Shown: positions 1-7,625, counted from the stretch's first letter. The stretch is DNA of 45,564 nucleotides from CAZAOA01 sp964486765 (GCA_964486765.1 CAZAOA010000007.1:1-45564), one strand, 5' to 3'. Notes: generated from the letters alone by a model not told the origin. Numbers and translations: made by a program.

Positions 1-101
1 ACATCCGACTTGCGAAGTTTGCCTGATTTAAATTCTTCCCAAGCTTTAAACAGAATGGCTTGATTTAATAATTTTTTCAAAAAATTTTTAAAAATTTTCA
101 T
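1..101 (-). CDS. DGR reverse transcriptase, N-terminal fragment (cut by window edge)
   Basis: Reading the minus strand from the ATG at 101 gives an open frame of 33 codons that runs off the left edge. It translates as MKIFKNFLKKLLNQ, then AILFKAWEEFKSGK and LRKSDV. The pattern LF.AW.EFK.GK..K.DV is the usual start of reverse transcriptases of diversity-generating retroelements, ahead of the catalytic fingers/palm. The enzyme copies the template repeat RNA with errors at adenines. Only the first 33 residues are visible, so the YxDD motif cannot be checked. The call rests on this N-terminus plus the neighbouring avd gene and TR/VR pair. No clear Shine-Dalgarno precedes the ATG, and the start codon lies only 13 bp from the divergent avd ATG. 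Confidence 0.75.
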   Translation of the reverse strand, partial: MKIFKNFLKKLLNQAILFKAWEEFKSGKLRKSD

Positions 102-114
102 AAGAAAGGAAACT

Positions 115-462
115 ATGGGCGATTTTGAACTCCCAATTTTGAAGAAAGCCTATGAACTTTATAAGCGATTTTATATTATCAGGAAAAAAGTTCCAAAACA
201 GGATCGTTATTCGATCTTCTTAAAAAGCGAGAATAGTTTGTTAGAGGTTATTGAAAATATTTTAAAAGCGAGTCAACTATCAAAAATTGAAAAAATGCCT
301 TCTCTGAAAAATGCAAGTTCCAGTCTTGGTTTATTTAAATTCTTTGTTCGACTGATGAAAGATGTCAAAACTATTGATCTTAAAGAATATATCATAATCG
401 AAGCACACACTGATGAAATCGGTCGTATGCTCGGCGGTTGGATCAAATCGATTCAGAGTTAA
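115..462 (+). CDS. avd: Avd-like four-helix-bundle protein (DGR accessory variability determinant)
   Basis: A 115-residue protein, MGDFELPILKKAYELYKRF..., ending in ...EIGRMLGGWIKSIQS. The opening F.LPILKK.Y.LYK and the closing EIGRMLGGWI are hallmarks of the Avd/four-helix-bundle family found beside DGR reverse transcriptases. Family members form a positively charged pentameric barrel that binds the reverse transcriptase and the template RNA. Length fits the family. A Shine-Dalgarno (AAGGA) sits 4 nt before the ATG. Odd point: it is transcribed away from the reverse transcriptase and opposite to the target gene and TR, whereas avd is more often co-directional with the RT. A hairpin terminator begins at its stop codon. 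Confidence 0.85.
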   Translation: MGDFELPILKKAYELYKRFYIIRKKVPKQDRYSIFLKSENSLLEVIENILKASQLSKIEKMPSLKNASSSLGLFKFFVRLMKDVKTIDLKEYIIIEAHTDEIGRMLGGWIKSIQS

Positions 463-491
463 AAATACGCCCGACTTTACGAGCGTATTTT
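462..491. terminator. Bidirectional hairpin terminator between avd and the template repeat
   Basis: Inverted repeat AAAATACGC (462-470) / GCGTATTTT (483-491) with a 12-nt loop. It begins at the last base of the avd stop codon. On the minus strand it lies 9 bp past the 3' end of the template repeat, so it could also end or structure the TR RNA. Confidence 0.65.
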
Positions 492-500
492 CCAGGAGAG

Positions 501-734
501 ACTTCGGGGGAAGCCAGCATGAGACGGAGCCATAGTTCTCGTTCGGATTGTCGACCCTGAAGGCGTTGAACTTGACCTTNNNNNNNNNNNNNNNNNNNNN
601 NNNNNNNNNNNNNNNNNNNNNNNNNNNNNNNNNNNNNNNNNNNNNNNNNNNNNNNNNNNNNNNNNNNNNNNNNNNNNNNGCCGTCGTTGAAGTTCAGGTA
701 AGGTGCCTTATCGGCTTGACCATCGGCTTCGGAA
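501..734 (-). repeat. DGR template repeat (TR), interrupted by an artificial gap
   Basis: The 79 bp at 501-579 and 55 bp at 680-734 match, in order and without a break, the 134 bp at 1156-1289 inside the 3' end of the target gene. I find three differences. Read on the minus strand (the direction of the target gene and RT) they are A to T, A to T and A to C going from this copy to the gene copy, so all fall at adenines here. Two change AAC codons to TAC. That is the signature of DGR mutagenic retrohoming and makes this copy the template. It translates in frame as ...VDNPNENYGSVSCWLPPK, but it is not part of a gene. About 34 of its 134 bases are A on the minus strand. Confidence 0.8.
580..679. 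other. Assembly gap (100 N), probably zero length
   Basis: A run of exactly 100 N splits the template repeat. In the second copy the flanking bases are directly adjacent (1234/1235), so no sequence is likely to be missing. The gap marks where contigs broke in a 134-bp repeat. Confidence 0.85.
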
Positions 735-1038
735 AGTTTGCTTTGCCCATCTTTTATCAGTGGAAGTCGAGCTTTGCTTCTCACAACTTTAAATGTGAGA
801 TTATATGCTCTTCTTCCTGTATTTATTCGGCAGTAGCACGATAATTCGCACACCTGCACCAGACAAAAGCAAGCAGTATCTCCTCAAGCACAACTCACTC
901 TCGGAATCCTTGAACTCCGAGATTCTGGCTGTTTAGCTGATTTGAGATTTCGGCGACAGTATCAATAGATAGCTGTGCATTAGCCTAATTTCATAACTAA
1001 TATATACCAATATTGCTAGGTTTGCAAAGAAAGAAAGA

Positions 1039-1066
1039 GGGCTACCAGTATGGTGGCTGGTAGCCC
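1039..1066 (-). terminator. Hairpin 90 bp downstream of the DGR target gene
   Basis: GGGCTACCAG (1039-1048) / CTGGTAGCCC (1057-1066), a perfect 10-bp stem with an 8-nt loop. On the minus strand it is followed by TCTTTCTTTCTTT, so it can act as terminator of the target gene. Hairpins beyond the VR are also known target-site determinants in DGRs, so a second role is possible. Confidence 0.6.
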
Positions 1067-1077
1067 ATGTGCGTCGA

Positions 1078-1092
1078 CCCGCCTTCGGCGGG
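1078..1092 (-). promoter_or_regulatory. GC-rich hairpin near the VR (possible DGR target-site structure)
   Basis: CCCGCC TTC GGCGGG on the plus strand (GAA loop on the minus strand), about 64 bp beyond the 3' end of the VR. In the Bordetella phage DGR a GC-rich stem-loop just past the VR stimulates retrohoming. The resemblance is structural only. Similar GC palindromes also occur as ordinary intergenic repeats. Confidence 0.35.
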
Positions 1093-1153
1093 CATCCAAG
1101 AGTCAAGTGACAAGTTGCCAAAAGACTCGAGGACTTGAGAAACGAGTAACATC

Positions 1154-2065
1154 CTACTGCGGGGGAAGCCAGCATGAGACGGAGCCATAGTACTCGTACG
1201 GATTGTCGACCCTGAAGGCGTTGAACTTGACCTTGCCGTCGTTGAAGTTCAGGTAAGGTGCCTTATCGGCTTGACCATCGGCTTCGGAAGAGAAGTCGTC
1301 GCCGGGCAAGTCCATGTGGAGCTGCTCCCAGCGAACGAACCGCTCGGGATGGGTCAGCGTGATGGTCGAAGCTTCCAGCGATCCTGCGCCGAACTCCTGA
1401 GCCTCGAAGCACTCACGAGCCCGAAGGACGGAGCGTCCGCGATGCCGCAGACCGAGCTGTATAGGCAGGACGATGATGTCTGAGCCGCCCTGCATCTCTA
1501 TCAGGCGGTCGAGCATCTCGATCGTGCGCTCGGTACGCCAGAGGTGGGCTGGGTCAATCTGCCCGTCGCGGTAGTTGTAGAAACTCCGCGATTTAGATAT
1601 CTTGCCCAGCAGCAGCTGGACACTACTGCAGTACGCAGTCGCGCGATCGGTGGCTTCGGGATGAAACAGCCGCTTCAGGGCTGACTCGCTCGGAACGGCG
1701 AATACTCCCTCGACCCAGTCGGGCACTACGAGTTTGGCGTAGATGTCGTTGTACCATCTCAACGCTAGCTCGGGATCCAGACCGGGCAGGATGCCCAGCA
1801 GGATCTCGACCTGCTGCGGGAAGTCCTTTGGGCCCTGATATTCGGGTGGGTAGGCCCAGGTTGAGTCGACTTGCTGGTCGATGTAGCGGTCGGTAGCTGA
1901 CAGCTCCTGGACCAACGCCATCATACGCTTCTTAAGCTCGCCACCGTTCTCGTTGAGCCTTTGTGCCTGGGCATCGGTGAGGCCAGCCTGGTTGTAGGCC
2001 GCCTCAAACAGCCCGACAGCGTGTAGGCCCCTTGAATCTCTGGACGTGATCAATGTCTCAGACAT
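1154..2065 (-). CDS. GC-rich DGR target protein with C-terminal variable region
   Basis: A 303-residue protein starting MSETLITSRDSRGLHAVGL. I place the start at 2065 because AAAGGAGG lies 9 nt upstream; the two ATGs further up sit directly on that ribosome site. The family is common in CPR genomes: a conserved body (LRHRGRSVLRARECF, LTHPERFVRWEQL) and a short C-terminal tail ...FNDGKVKFNAF...NPYEYYGSVSCWLPPQ that differs between relatives. That tail is the variable repeat: the AAC (Asn) codons of the TR are TAC (Tyr) at two places here. DGR targets usually show a C-type-lectin-like ligand-binding fold at this end; I infer, but cannot show, binding. No signal peptide is visible. Base composition is much more GC-rich than neighbouring genes. 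It has its own strong promoter at 2210-2239. Confidence 0.8.
   Translation of the reverse strand: MSETLITSRDSRGLHAVGLFEAAYNQAGLTDAQAQRLNENGGELKKRMMALVQELSATDRYIDQQVDSTWAYPPEYQGPKDFPQQVEILLGILPGLDPELALRWYNDIYAKLVVPDWVEGVFAVPSESALKRLFHPEATDRATAYCSSVQLLLGKISKSRSFYNYRDGQIDPAHLWRTERTIEMLDRLIEMQGGSDIIVLPIQLGLRHRGRSVLRARECFEAQEFGAGSLEASTITLTHPERFVRWEQLHMDLPGDDFSSEADGQADKAPYLNFNDGKVKFNAFRVDNPYEYYGSVSCWLPPQ
1156..1289 (-). repeat. DGR variable repeat (VR)
   Basis: 134 bp at the 3' end of the target gene, matching the TR at 501-734 except at three positions, each an adenine in the TR (minus strand): AAC to TAC twice and AAG to CAG once. Many other AAC codons (L-N-F-N, F-N-A, D-N-P) are still unchanged, so the assembled allele is only lightly diversified, or a population of variants was collapsed. 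Confidence 0.8.
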
Positions 2066-2209
2066 CGTCATCATCCTCCTTTGGAATTCTGCTCCGCATA
2101 AGCGAATTGCAGTCTTTATCCCTCTACTGGGATAAGCACGCTAAAGACCAAATAATCGATCTCTATTGCGCTTATCCTAGTGTATTATTGAGGCTCTATT
2201 CAACTTGAA

Positions 2210-2239
2210 AGTATAGCATAAATATGCCTAGCATGTCAA
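2210..2239 (-). promoter_or_regulatory. Sigma70-type promoter of the DGR target gene
   Basis: Minus strand: TTGACA (2239-2234), 18-bp spacer, TATACT (2215-2210). Start of transcription would be near 2203, giving a leader of about 140 nt. The leader contains a 7-bp hairpin TTATCCC/GGGATAA at 2116-2135. Confidence 0.75.
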
Positions 2240-2265
2240 GTATTTCGTCTTGAGCCATTTTCATG

Positions 2266-2740
2266 GATTTACTCCCGCCAGTCTTCTCATCTTACCCTCC
2301 TTCGCTCTACAAGCTACGGACGGGCAGGTAGAACAAATGTCCCGTCCCCGCCAAAGGCGGACAGGCGCCTCAAGGTCGTTCAGATTTTTCTTCCATCATC
2401 TGCTCATGCTGGTGAACTCTAGATTGAATCAGGCTCGCTTTGCGCAACTCATTTCGCGACAATCTCGTACCTCGATAGACGCTTATTCGTTTTGAAAGCT
2501 TGCCTGGGGCACAAGGGATATATACCAATATTATAGTGCTACTTCATGCGCTTCGCACACTCTTAAATCAGAGAGTGCTTGCTTATTCATTCGCACATAA
2601 ATGCTCGCTTCAGCAACTTTTACTCCAATTGTATTTCCGTAAAAGATACTGGCTCGCAAAAATTTCAAATAATTATGAGTTTCTTCCGCCAGTCTTCCCA
2701 TCTTATAGAACAAAACGCCTTATTGCATCAAGGTCGTTCT
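2266..2740. repeat. Degenerate direct repeats in a gene-free stretch
   Basis: The stretch 2240-2850 has no convincing gene. Two blocks occur twice in the same order: CCGCCAGTCTTCTCATCTTA (from 2276) with CCGCCAGTCTTCCCATCTTA (from 2686), and TCAAGGTCGTTC at 2370-2381 and 2728-2739. The distance between the blocks differs (82 versus 22 bp), so these look like two diverged copies of an intergenic element. A short minus-strand frame, MGRLAEETHNYLKFLRAS..., covers part of the second copy and may be a gene remnant. Confidence 0.45.
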
Positions 2741-2850
2741 TCTCATAAGGAGCTCCACCTTGACCCAATAAGCCATTTTGTTCTTAGTTCTAAATCAGAC
2801 AGGCGGGAAGGTCGACCTGCTTATTTTGTAATTAATTTCAGGAGATAAAA

Positions 2851-3177
2851 ATGGATTTTGTTTTAGATGAATTGAGAGTTGCAAAAATTACACACAAAAA
2901 CGATGTGTTTAGAAAGTTAGGTTTCGGGGTTACCATGACTTGTGGAGCCGCGCTCCTTCCAGATGTGATAGGGTTGATGCAGAAGATAAGGGCATTCGAT
3001 GATTTTACAGAGAATAATGATCCGTACAAAGAGCATGACTTTGGAAAGATCGATTGGCACGGAAAGAAGGTAATCTGGAAGATAGATTATTACAACGAAA
3101 AATTAAGTTGTTATGAGGATCCGCTCTCTAAAACTTGCAAGAGGGTAATGACAGTGATGCTAGCAGAGGAGTACTAA
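2851..3177 (+). CDS. DUF3768 family protein
   Basis: A 108-residue protein. The block FDDFTENNDPYKEHDFGKIDW followed by WKIDYYNEKL, a DPLSKTCKRV stretch and the closing MLAEEY match the DUF3768 family, small proteins of unknown function usually carried on plasmids, phages and accessory islands. Length fits the family. Ribosome site GGAG lies 6 nt before the ATG and a strong terminator follows the stop. It stands alone between the DGR region and the mobilisation-type genes. Function unknown. Confidence 0.85.
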   Translation: MDFVLDELRVAKITHKNDVFRKLGFGVTMTCGAALLPDVIGLMQKIRAFDDFTENNDPYKEHDFGKIDWHGKKVIWKIDYYNEKLSCYEDPLSKTCKRVMTVMLAEEY

Positions 3178-3182
3178 TAATT

Positions 3183-3218
3183 AGGCCTGAGGCTCTTTTG
3201 AGTTTTCAGGCCTTTTTT
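3183..3218 (+). terminator. Rho-independent terminator after the DUF3768 gene
   Basis: AGGCCTGA (3183-3190) / TCAGGCCT (3206-3213) followed by a run of T. It begins 5 bp after the stop codon. Confidence 0.85.
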
Positions 3219-3228
3219 GTTGTCAGTA

Positions 3229-4014
3229 TTATATTATCTCTTCCCAAATCTCAGCCATAATTCCAGATTCTTTAATGTCCTCAATAGTAGCAAACCAAAG
3301 CTCTAGGTCCTCGGGATTTTGATAATCATCTAAAAGTTTCTTTGTCGCACGTTTTGCAAAGATCAAAAGAGATTTAGTTTGACAAGCGAAAAGAACTGTA
3401 GGGAAAGAATTCTTTGTATGTTCTTCCCACTCATTAGAATAAAATAGTCCGATATAGTTTTTAATCTTCTTTTTAACCATATGCTGTGGTGTAATTGAAT
3501 CCAGCAGAACTAAAACATACTGCTTATATTCTGTTTTAGTTTTTTTAGTAAAGATAAGCTGCGGGCTCAAATCTTCCATAAAACTATATAAAGAATTTGA
3601 GGTGACATCCGCAGCGGTTACAAACTGGTATTTTGTTTCTCCTTTGGTGTTTATCTTTTTGAACTTCAAGCAAATGTCAGCTATAAATAGCTGTTTTTCA
3701 ATAAAACCGTAAGATCTTTTACTATCACGATAGAGTTTTTTGAGGTATTTGTTGTTGTATAAGTCTTTTGTTTTATAAAACTTGATAGCATTTATCCCAG
3801 TATAGTAGATAGCTGGTTTAGTATTTTGTCCTATTGAGTTTGAGTATATTCTATTTAGATACTGTTTTTCGTTTAGATCTTTTAGCCAGGAGTTGATTCT
3901 TTTGTAGTCTTTGTGATTTAGGAAGTCTTGAATTTGGATTCTGTTAAGATATCGGAATTGGTGAATTAGAGAGAGTATTTCTATTTGTTTTTTGGTTATT
4001 TTGGGTAATGTCAT
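3229..4014 (-). CDS. Replication-relaxation family protein
   Basis: 261 residues. The N-terminal third is a winged-helix-like segment (ITKKQIEILSLIHQFRYLNRIQIQDFL, then a helix-rich stretch), followed by a domain of mixed structure. This matches the replication-relaxation (Replic_Relax) family, which on plasmids and integrative elements pairs with conjugation-type ATPases; in CPR genomes it often lies next to the VirD4-like gene, as here (135 bp downstream of it, same strand). The family is thought to act at the replication or transfer origin, but the mechanism is not settled. It shares the strand of the ATPase gene and could be co-transcribed. Its 3' end faces the DUF3768 terminator. Confidence 0.7.
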   Translation of the reverse strand: MTLPKITKKQIEILSLIHQFRYLNRIQIQDFLNHKDYKRINSWLKDLNEKQYLNRIYSNSIGQNTKPAIYYTGINAIKFYKTKDLYNNKYLKKLYRDSKRSYGFIEKQLFIADICLKFKKINTKGETKYQFVTAADVTSNSLYSFMEDLSPQLIFTKKTKTEYKQYVLVLLDSITPQHMVKKKIKNYIGLFYSNEWEEHTKNSFPTVLFACQTKSLLIFAKRATKKLLDDYQNPEDLELWFATIEDIKESGIMAEIWEEII

Positions 4015-4149
4015 ATTTTGTTTAGTTTGAATTAGTTACTGAGTATATCCAACCCTACCTACCCATACATATGTAAGGATTAGTGCGACAAATACTGCGC
4101 GATTAGTCTCGAATTCTTGGAGTTTTTGTCCTAGCCCGTAAGGACAACA

Positions 4150-6789
4150 TCAGATACTTCTTCGTCTATGCTCTTTTCTTCTTGCAATCGGATAATCGAT
4201 CAACGGCTCTTGTTTATCTTTAACTTCAGATTTCTTCACGTCCTTTCCAGAAAGTAGCACATCTAAGTACTGCTCAACCTCATTTCTAGGGGTAGCATAA
4301 TTCTCCCTTGAATAAGCGAGCACTGACTTTTTAACCTCATCACGACTATCAACACCTAAAGGTACAGTAACTCCAGAGAAAGCATTTTCACTAGCATCGT
4401 TACTAACCTTCATGTAGAAGTGGTACGGAGCAAGGTTCACGATGTCGCCCTTCATAACCTCTGGCTCCATGAATGGCAATATAAATCTTTCATCATCTGG
4501 ACTAGCCTTTAAACAGATTATTGTGTTGGCATTTCCAGCAACAACCTTTAAGATATTTTGATCCTCAACCTGAGCAATGTTTTGGTGAGAAGCAATCAGC
4601 CCTACTCTAAATTTCCTTCCCTCAGAAGTTATCTCTGAGAATCTTGGTGTAGCGAAGTTTTGAAACTCATCGACATAGAGAAAGAAATCACGTCTTTTAT
4701 TCTCAGATATATTGATGCGTTGATAAGCTGCCATCCAGATTATCGAAGTAAGGATTGTACCGAAGAAGAAACTTTGATCTTCACCAAGTTCTCCTTTGGC
4801 AAGATTGACTAACAAAATCTTGCCCTCGTTCATTATTTGACTGATATTAATAGTGCTTTTTTCTTGCAGAAGAACATGTCGCGACATTTTGGTAGTAATG
4901 AAGTGTCCGAGTCTCTGAGTTAGCGGAGCCGTTACACTTGAAAGTTGCATTTTTCCAAGCAGAGCAAATTCTTTATTCCAAAATTGCTTCAAGACAGGAT
5001 CTGTTAGTAAGGCAGCTGTTTTTTTCTGAAAGCTTTTATCAGTCAACAGTCTCTGAAGAGTGAAAAGACTTGGATTTTTTGTCTGCATAGCGGTTAAGGT
5101 GGCGTTACGCAGTATATGCTCCATTCTTGGACCCCAATACTCTTTAGCTGTCATCTTGGCGAATATGGCCAGTACAGAGCTGGTAATCCACTCTTCCTCA
5201 TCTTCTTTATCTTTGAACTTTACTCCGGGAGAAAGGATATTTAGCCCAATCGGCCATTTCCTGTCTGATGGGTCAAAGACCACCACATCACTCATTCGAT
5301 TCTTCGGCACGATCTCTAAAAGTTCATGGAACATGTCGCCATGGGGGTCAAAGACAGCCAAGCCCTTACCATTTAGCATATCCTGATAAATTGCACTTTT
5401 AAGAAGTGTGGTTTTGCCGGTACCAGTTTTACCAATCACGTACATATGTTTTCGGCGTTGTTCAATAGTCATACCGATTGGAATGCTATTCCCATCATAA
5501 TCATTTACTCCGAGCATTATGTCGAGATTGTTTTTTTCTTTTTTGAACGATAGCGGGGCTGGCAACTCCCTACTGCGAACTCTAAGCAGATCTTCACTGT
5601 GGACATCTGTAGTAAATGGAAAATGATACAGAGCACCCACTTCAGACGAAGAGAGAACTAGCGATCCGCCAAATCTTTGTGTAAATCTCCACTGTCTTAA
5701 AAATTGTGATAGCCTGCCAAAATAATCTTTCTTTGCAGATAGGGCTTGACCACAAGAATGACGATAGCCTGCAAAAGCAGACTGCATTCCCTTGTCCTTT
5801 TCCAGCATCTTACTCTTCTCAACAATTAGAAGAGTTCGAATACTTGCTTCAAAAAGTGGGTTTGAAAGTTTAGACTTTGCAAGCTCAGAGAATTCTTTAT
5901 CAGCTGGAGATACCTCGTAGGATTGCTTTGACATAGCTATGAATTTTGGAGAATCACCAGTAACGAATTCGGCTATGAAAAAAAGTGGAGTCATTACTAT
6001 ACGAGTAATAAATTCTATCACTCTGATAAATACTGTTGCCACTCTTTGCGTTTGAGTGTTTTTTGACCAGTCGATGTATTTGCTTTGGCGAAGTTCCTTT
6101 CTATTTTTTGAGACCTCACGTCTAAGTCCCCCCTTATTAGAACGAGTCATAGGCTTCAAGGTTACCTGAAGTGCTAAAAGATCGTTCTTTTTTAGCCTTG
6201 CCATGTTTGCAGTCAGATACGCTAAAGGGTCATGTTTTTGATGATCGTTTTGCTCATTTAGGGGCAGGGTAAAATGTTTAAATTGTTTAAACTCAACTAC
6301 TTTATGGAGGCAAGATGAGTCATTCTTCATGGGCAAGTAGTCTTTTATCCACTTTATCTTTATATCTGGAAGATACGCTTGTAGAGTCTTTTCAAGACTT
6401 GAGGCATGAGACTTTGGGATTCTGACAATGTATTGTATTCCTGTCTCTTTTCTAGAGACGATCTCAAATGAAGCAGAGATCTGACGCATCGACAACTTTT
6501 CTTTCCATGACTTTTGCTCCAAAAGACCAATTATTAGGTTAAAAAACTGAGTGTTTGATACTGTTGGCTTTTTCGTATTGATTGGAGGGGTTATCTCTAA
6601 AAAGACAATGGGTTCCTTTAGATGGCGGATAAGGCGAATCAAGTAGAGCAGGATAATAAAAAATAGCCATAAGGCTACGATGTAAAGGGCGACAATCAAT
6701 AAGCGATTGAAAGTGGCAGTGAAGCTTGGAGATGACAATACTTCGCTGAAGTACTTATATAGGGATAGATTGGAGATAGAAAAACTCAT
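4150..6789 (-). CDS. VirD4/TraG-like type IV secretion ATPase with N-terminal membrane segment
   Basis: 879 residues. A hydrophobic segment near residues 28-52 (LLIVALYIVALWLFFIILLY) anchors it in the membrane; a long N-terminal region of unknown fold follows. The P-loop GKTGTGKTT lies near residue 455, followed by LAVFDPHGDMFHELL, and a Walker B-like FFLYVDEFQNFATPRF near residue 700 with the downstream GLIASHQNIAQVE. These are features of coupling proteins (VirD4/TraG) and of the HerA-FtsK superfamily, which pump DNA or protein across membranes with ATP. No relaxase or other type IV secretion gene is visible here. The protein may belong to a CPR export or DNA-uptake machine, or to a decayed integrative element; the replication-relaxation gene downstream favours mobile origin. 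Confidence 0.8.
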   Translation of the reverse strand: MSFSISNLSLYKYFSEVLSSPSFTATFNRLLIVALYIVALWLFFIILLYLIRLIRHLKEPIVFLEITPPINTKKPTVSNTQFFNLIIGLLEQKSWKEKLSMRQISASFEIVSRKETGIQYIVRIPKSHASSLEKTLQAYLPDIKIKWIKDYLPMKNDSSCLHKVVEFKQFKHFTLPLNEQNDHQKHDPLAYLTANMARLKKNDLLALQVTLKPMTRSNKGGLRREVSKNRKELRQSKYIDWSKNTQTQRVATVFIRVIEFITRIVMTPLFFIAEFVTGDSPKFIAMSKQSYEVSPADKEFSELAKSKLSNPLFEASIRTLLIVEKSKMLEKDKGMQSAFAGYRHSCGQALSAKKDYFGRLSQFLRQWRFTQRFGGSLVLSSSEVGALYHFPFTTDVHSEDLLRVRSRELPAPLSFKKEKNNLDIMLGVNDYDGNSIPIGMTIEQRRKHMYVIGKTGTGKTTLLKSAIYQDMLNGKGLAVFDPHGDMFHELLEIVPKNRMSDVVVFDPSDRKWPIGLNILSPGVKFKDKEDEEEWITSSVLAIFAKMTAKEYWGPRMEHILRNATLTAMQTKNPSLFTLQRLLTDKSFQKKTAALLTDPVLKQFWNKEFALLGKMQLSSVTAPLTQRLGHFITTKMSRHVLLQEKSTINISQIMNEGKILLVNLAKGELGEDQSFFFGTILTSIIWMAAYQRINISENKRRDFFLYVDEFQNFATPRFSEITSEGRKFRVGLIASHQNIAQVEDQNILKVVAGNANTIICLKASPDDERFILPFMEPEVMKGDIVNLAPYHFYMKVSNDASENAFSGVTVPLGVDSRDEVKKSVLAYSRENYATPRNEVEQYLDVLLSGKDVKKSEVKDKQEPLIDYPIARRKEHRRRSI

Positions 6790-6888
6790 ATGCTCCTAGC
6801 CCACCTCCATAATTAACTGCTACCATATTATTAGCATATACTAATAGAAAAAGTAAAGCACGTGCCAAAATTTATTTGCCTTTTCTTA

Positions 6889-6944
6889 TCGGCTCAGTTA
6901 ATTTTATGTGAGCCGATAGATATTACAGCGTTATGTCAGCGTGG
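6889..6944. repeat. Hairpin repeat, copy 1
   Basis: TCGGCTCA (6889-6896), 12-nt loop GTTAATTTTATG, TGAGCCGA (6909-6916), then TAGATATTACAGCGTTAT and GTCAGCGTGG. The same unit recurs at 7662-7720, where the loop is inverted. It lies just upstream of the promoter of the secreted-protein gene. Confidence 0.7.
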
Positions 6945-6966
6945 GCTTCGGTCTGCGTAGTAGTGC

Positions 6967-6995
6967 TTGATTTTAGGTGTGTGGGGGAGTATGTT
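6967..6995 (+). promoter_or_regulatory. Promoter of the secreted-protein gene
   Basis: TTGATT (6967-6972), 17-bp spacer, TATGTT (6990-6995). The ribosome site AAAGGG follows at 7015-7020. Confidence 0.55.
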
Positions 6996-7025
6996 TTAAG
7001 TATATATTAATAATGAAAGGGAATG

Positions 7026-7625
7026 ATGAAAAAGTCGTTAATCATTGTGGGTATTTTTTTAACAGTACTTCTAATAGGTACAACTGCTTATGCTAAGCCA
7101 ATCAAAAAAGCAGCAAAAGGGATTGTTCAGGTGATTGTAACTAATTGGCCTGAAAATCAAAATGTAACAGTCACAAACAGTGATCCAATTCAAGTTGAAG
7201 AAATTGGTGGACAAACACAAGAAGTGGACTACAAACTTGTCACAATCGGTAGCAAAGGGGTGTATGTTAACAACAAAATATCTTTAGGAGAAGCCCAAGA
7301 ACGAGTTCTGTACGCAAGTTATGAAGGAAAAGGAAAGATGATTTACGCAACAGTGGTGGGAGCAAAAGGCGTTGGCATACAAATTGAAACTGACGGAGAA
7401 ATAGTAGCATGGGGTGATGCTTATGATATTTGCACAATTTTTGATGCACCTGGTGTTGGTAACGGTTGGAAGTGTCTCATCAAAGACTGGGAGACAGAAA
7501 GGCACGGGGCACTAGAGATCAATAATGAATATTTGTTTGATGAAGAAATTAAAATATACCTTTACCGTGTGACACAAGACACTTCTATTTCAGGTGCTCA
7601 TATAGAATTATTGGTCGAAGAATAA
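7026..7625 (+). CDS. Secreted protein of unknown function
   Basis: 199 residues from the second of two overlapping ATGs (AAAGGG is 5 nt upstream of it; the first ATG at 7023 is too close). A classical signal peptide MKKSLIIVGIFLTVLLIG is followed by an AYA cleavage site near residue 23. The mature part is about 175 residues, beta-rich, with no motif I recognise. Two cysteines (DICTIF and WKCLIK) could form a disulfide outside the cell. It stands alone between two copies of a hairpin repeat, ahead of the restriction-modification genes, and has its own promoter. Acquired or strain-specific surface protein is an inference. Confidence 0.7.
   Translation: MKKSLIIVGIFLTVLLIGTTAYAKPIKKAAKGIVQVIVTNWPENQNVTVTNSDPIQVEEIGGQTQEVDYKLVTIGSKGVYVNNKISLGEAQERVLYASYEGKGKMIYATVVGAKGVGIQIETDGEIVAWGDAYDICTIFDAPGVGNGWKCLIKDWETERHGALEINNEYLFDEEIKIYLYRVTQDTSISGAHIELLVEE

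Larger units (their letters stand above)
735..1155. other. Spacer between TR and VR with two hairpins
   Basis: No convincing gene. It holds a loose hairpin CTCGGA/TCCGAG (900-921), a strong 10-bp hairpin at 1039-1066 and a GC-rich 6-bp hairpin at 1078-1092 (both listed separately). The 15-mer ATATATACCAATATT at about 1003 recurs near 2518. Confidence 0.5.

Noticed and set aside
443..859. Open frames running through the 100-N gap on both strands
   Set aside because: They exist only because N is translated as X; the region is the template repeat and its flank, not a gene.
933..1483. Short frames at 933-1175 (minus) and 1271-1483 (plus)
   Set aside because: The first lies in a hairpin-rich spacer without a ribosome site; the second is the antisense of the target gene.
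2250..2848. Several overlapping plus-strand frames of 80-90 codons
   Set aside because: No ribosome sites, low-complexity or repeat DNA, mutually overlapping and without recognisable motifs.
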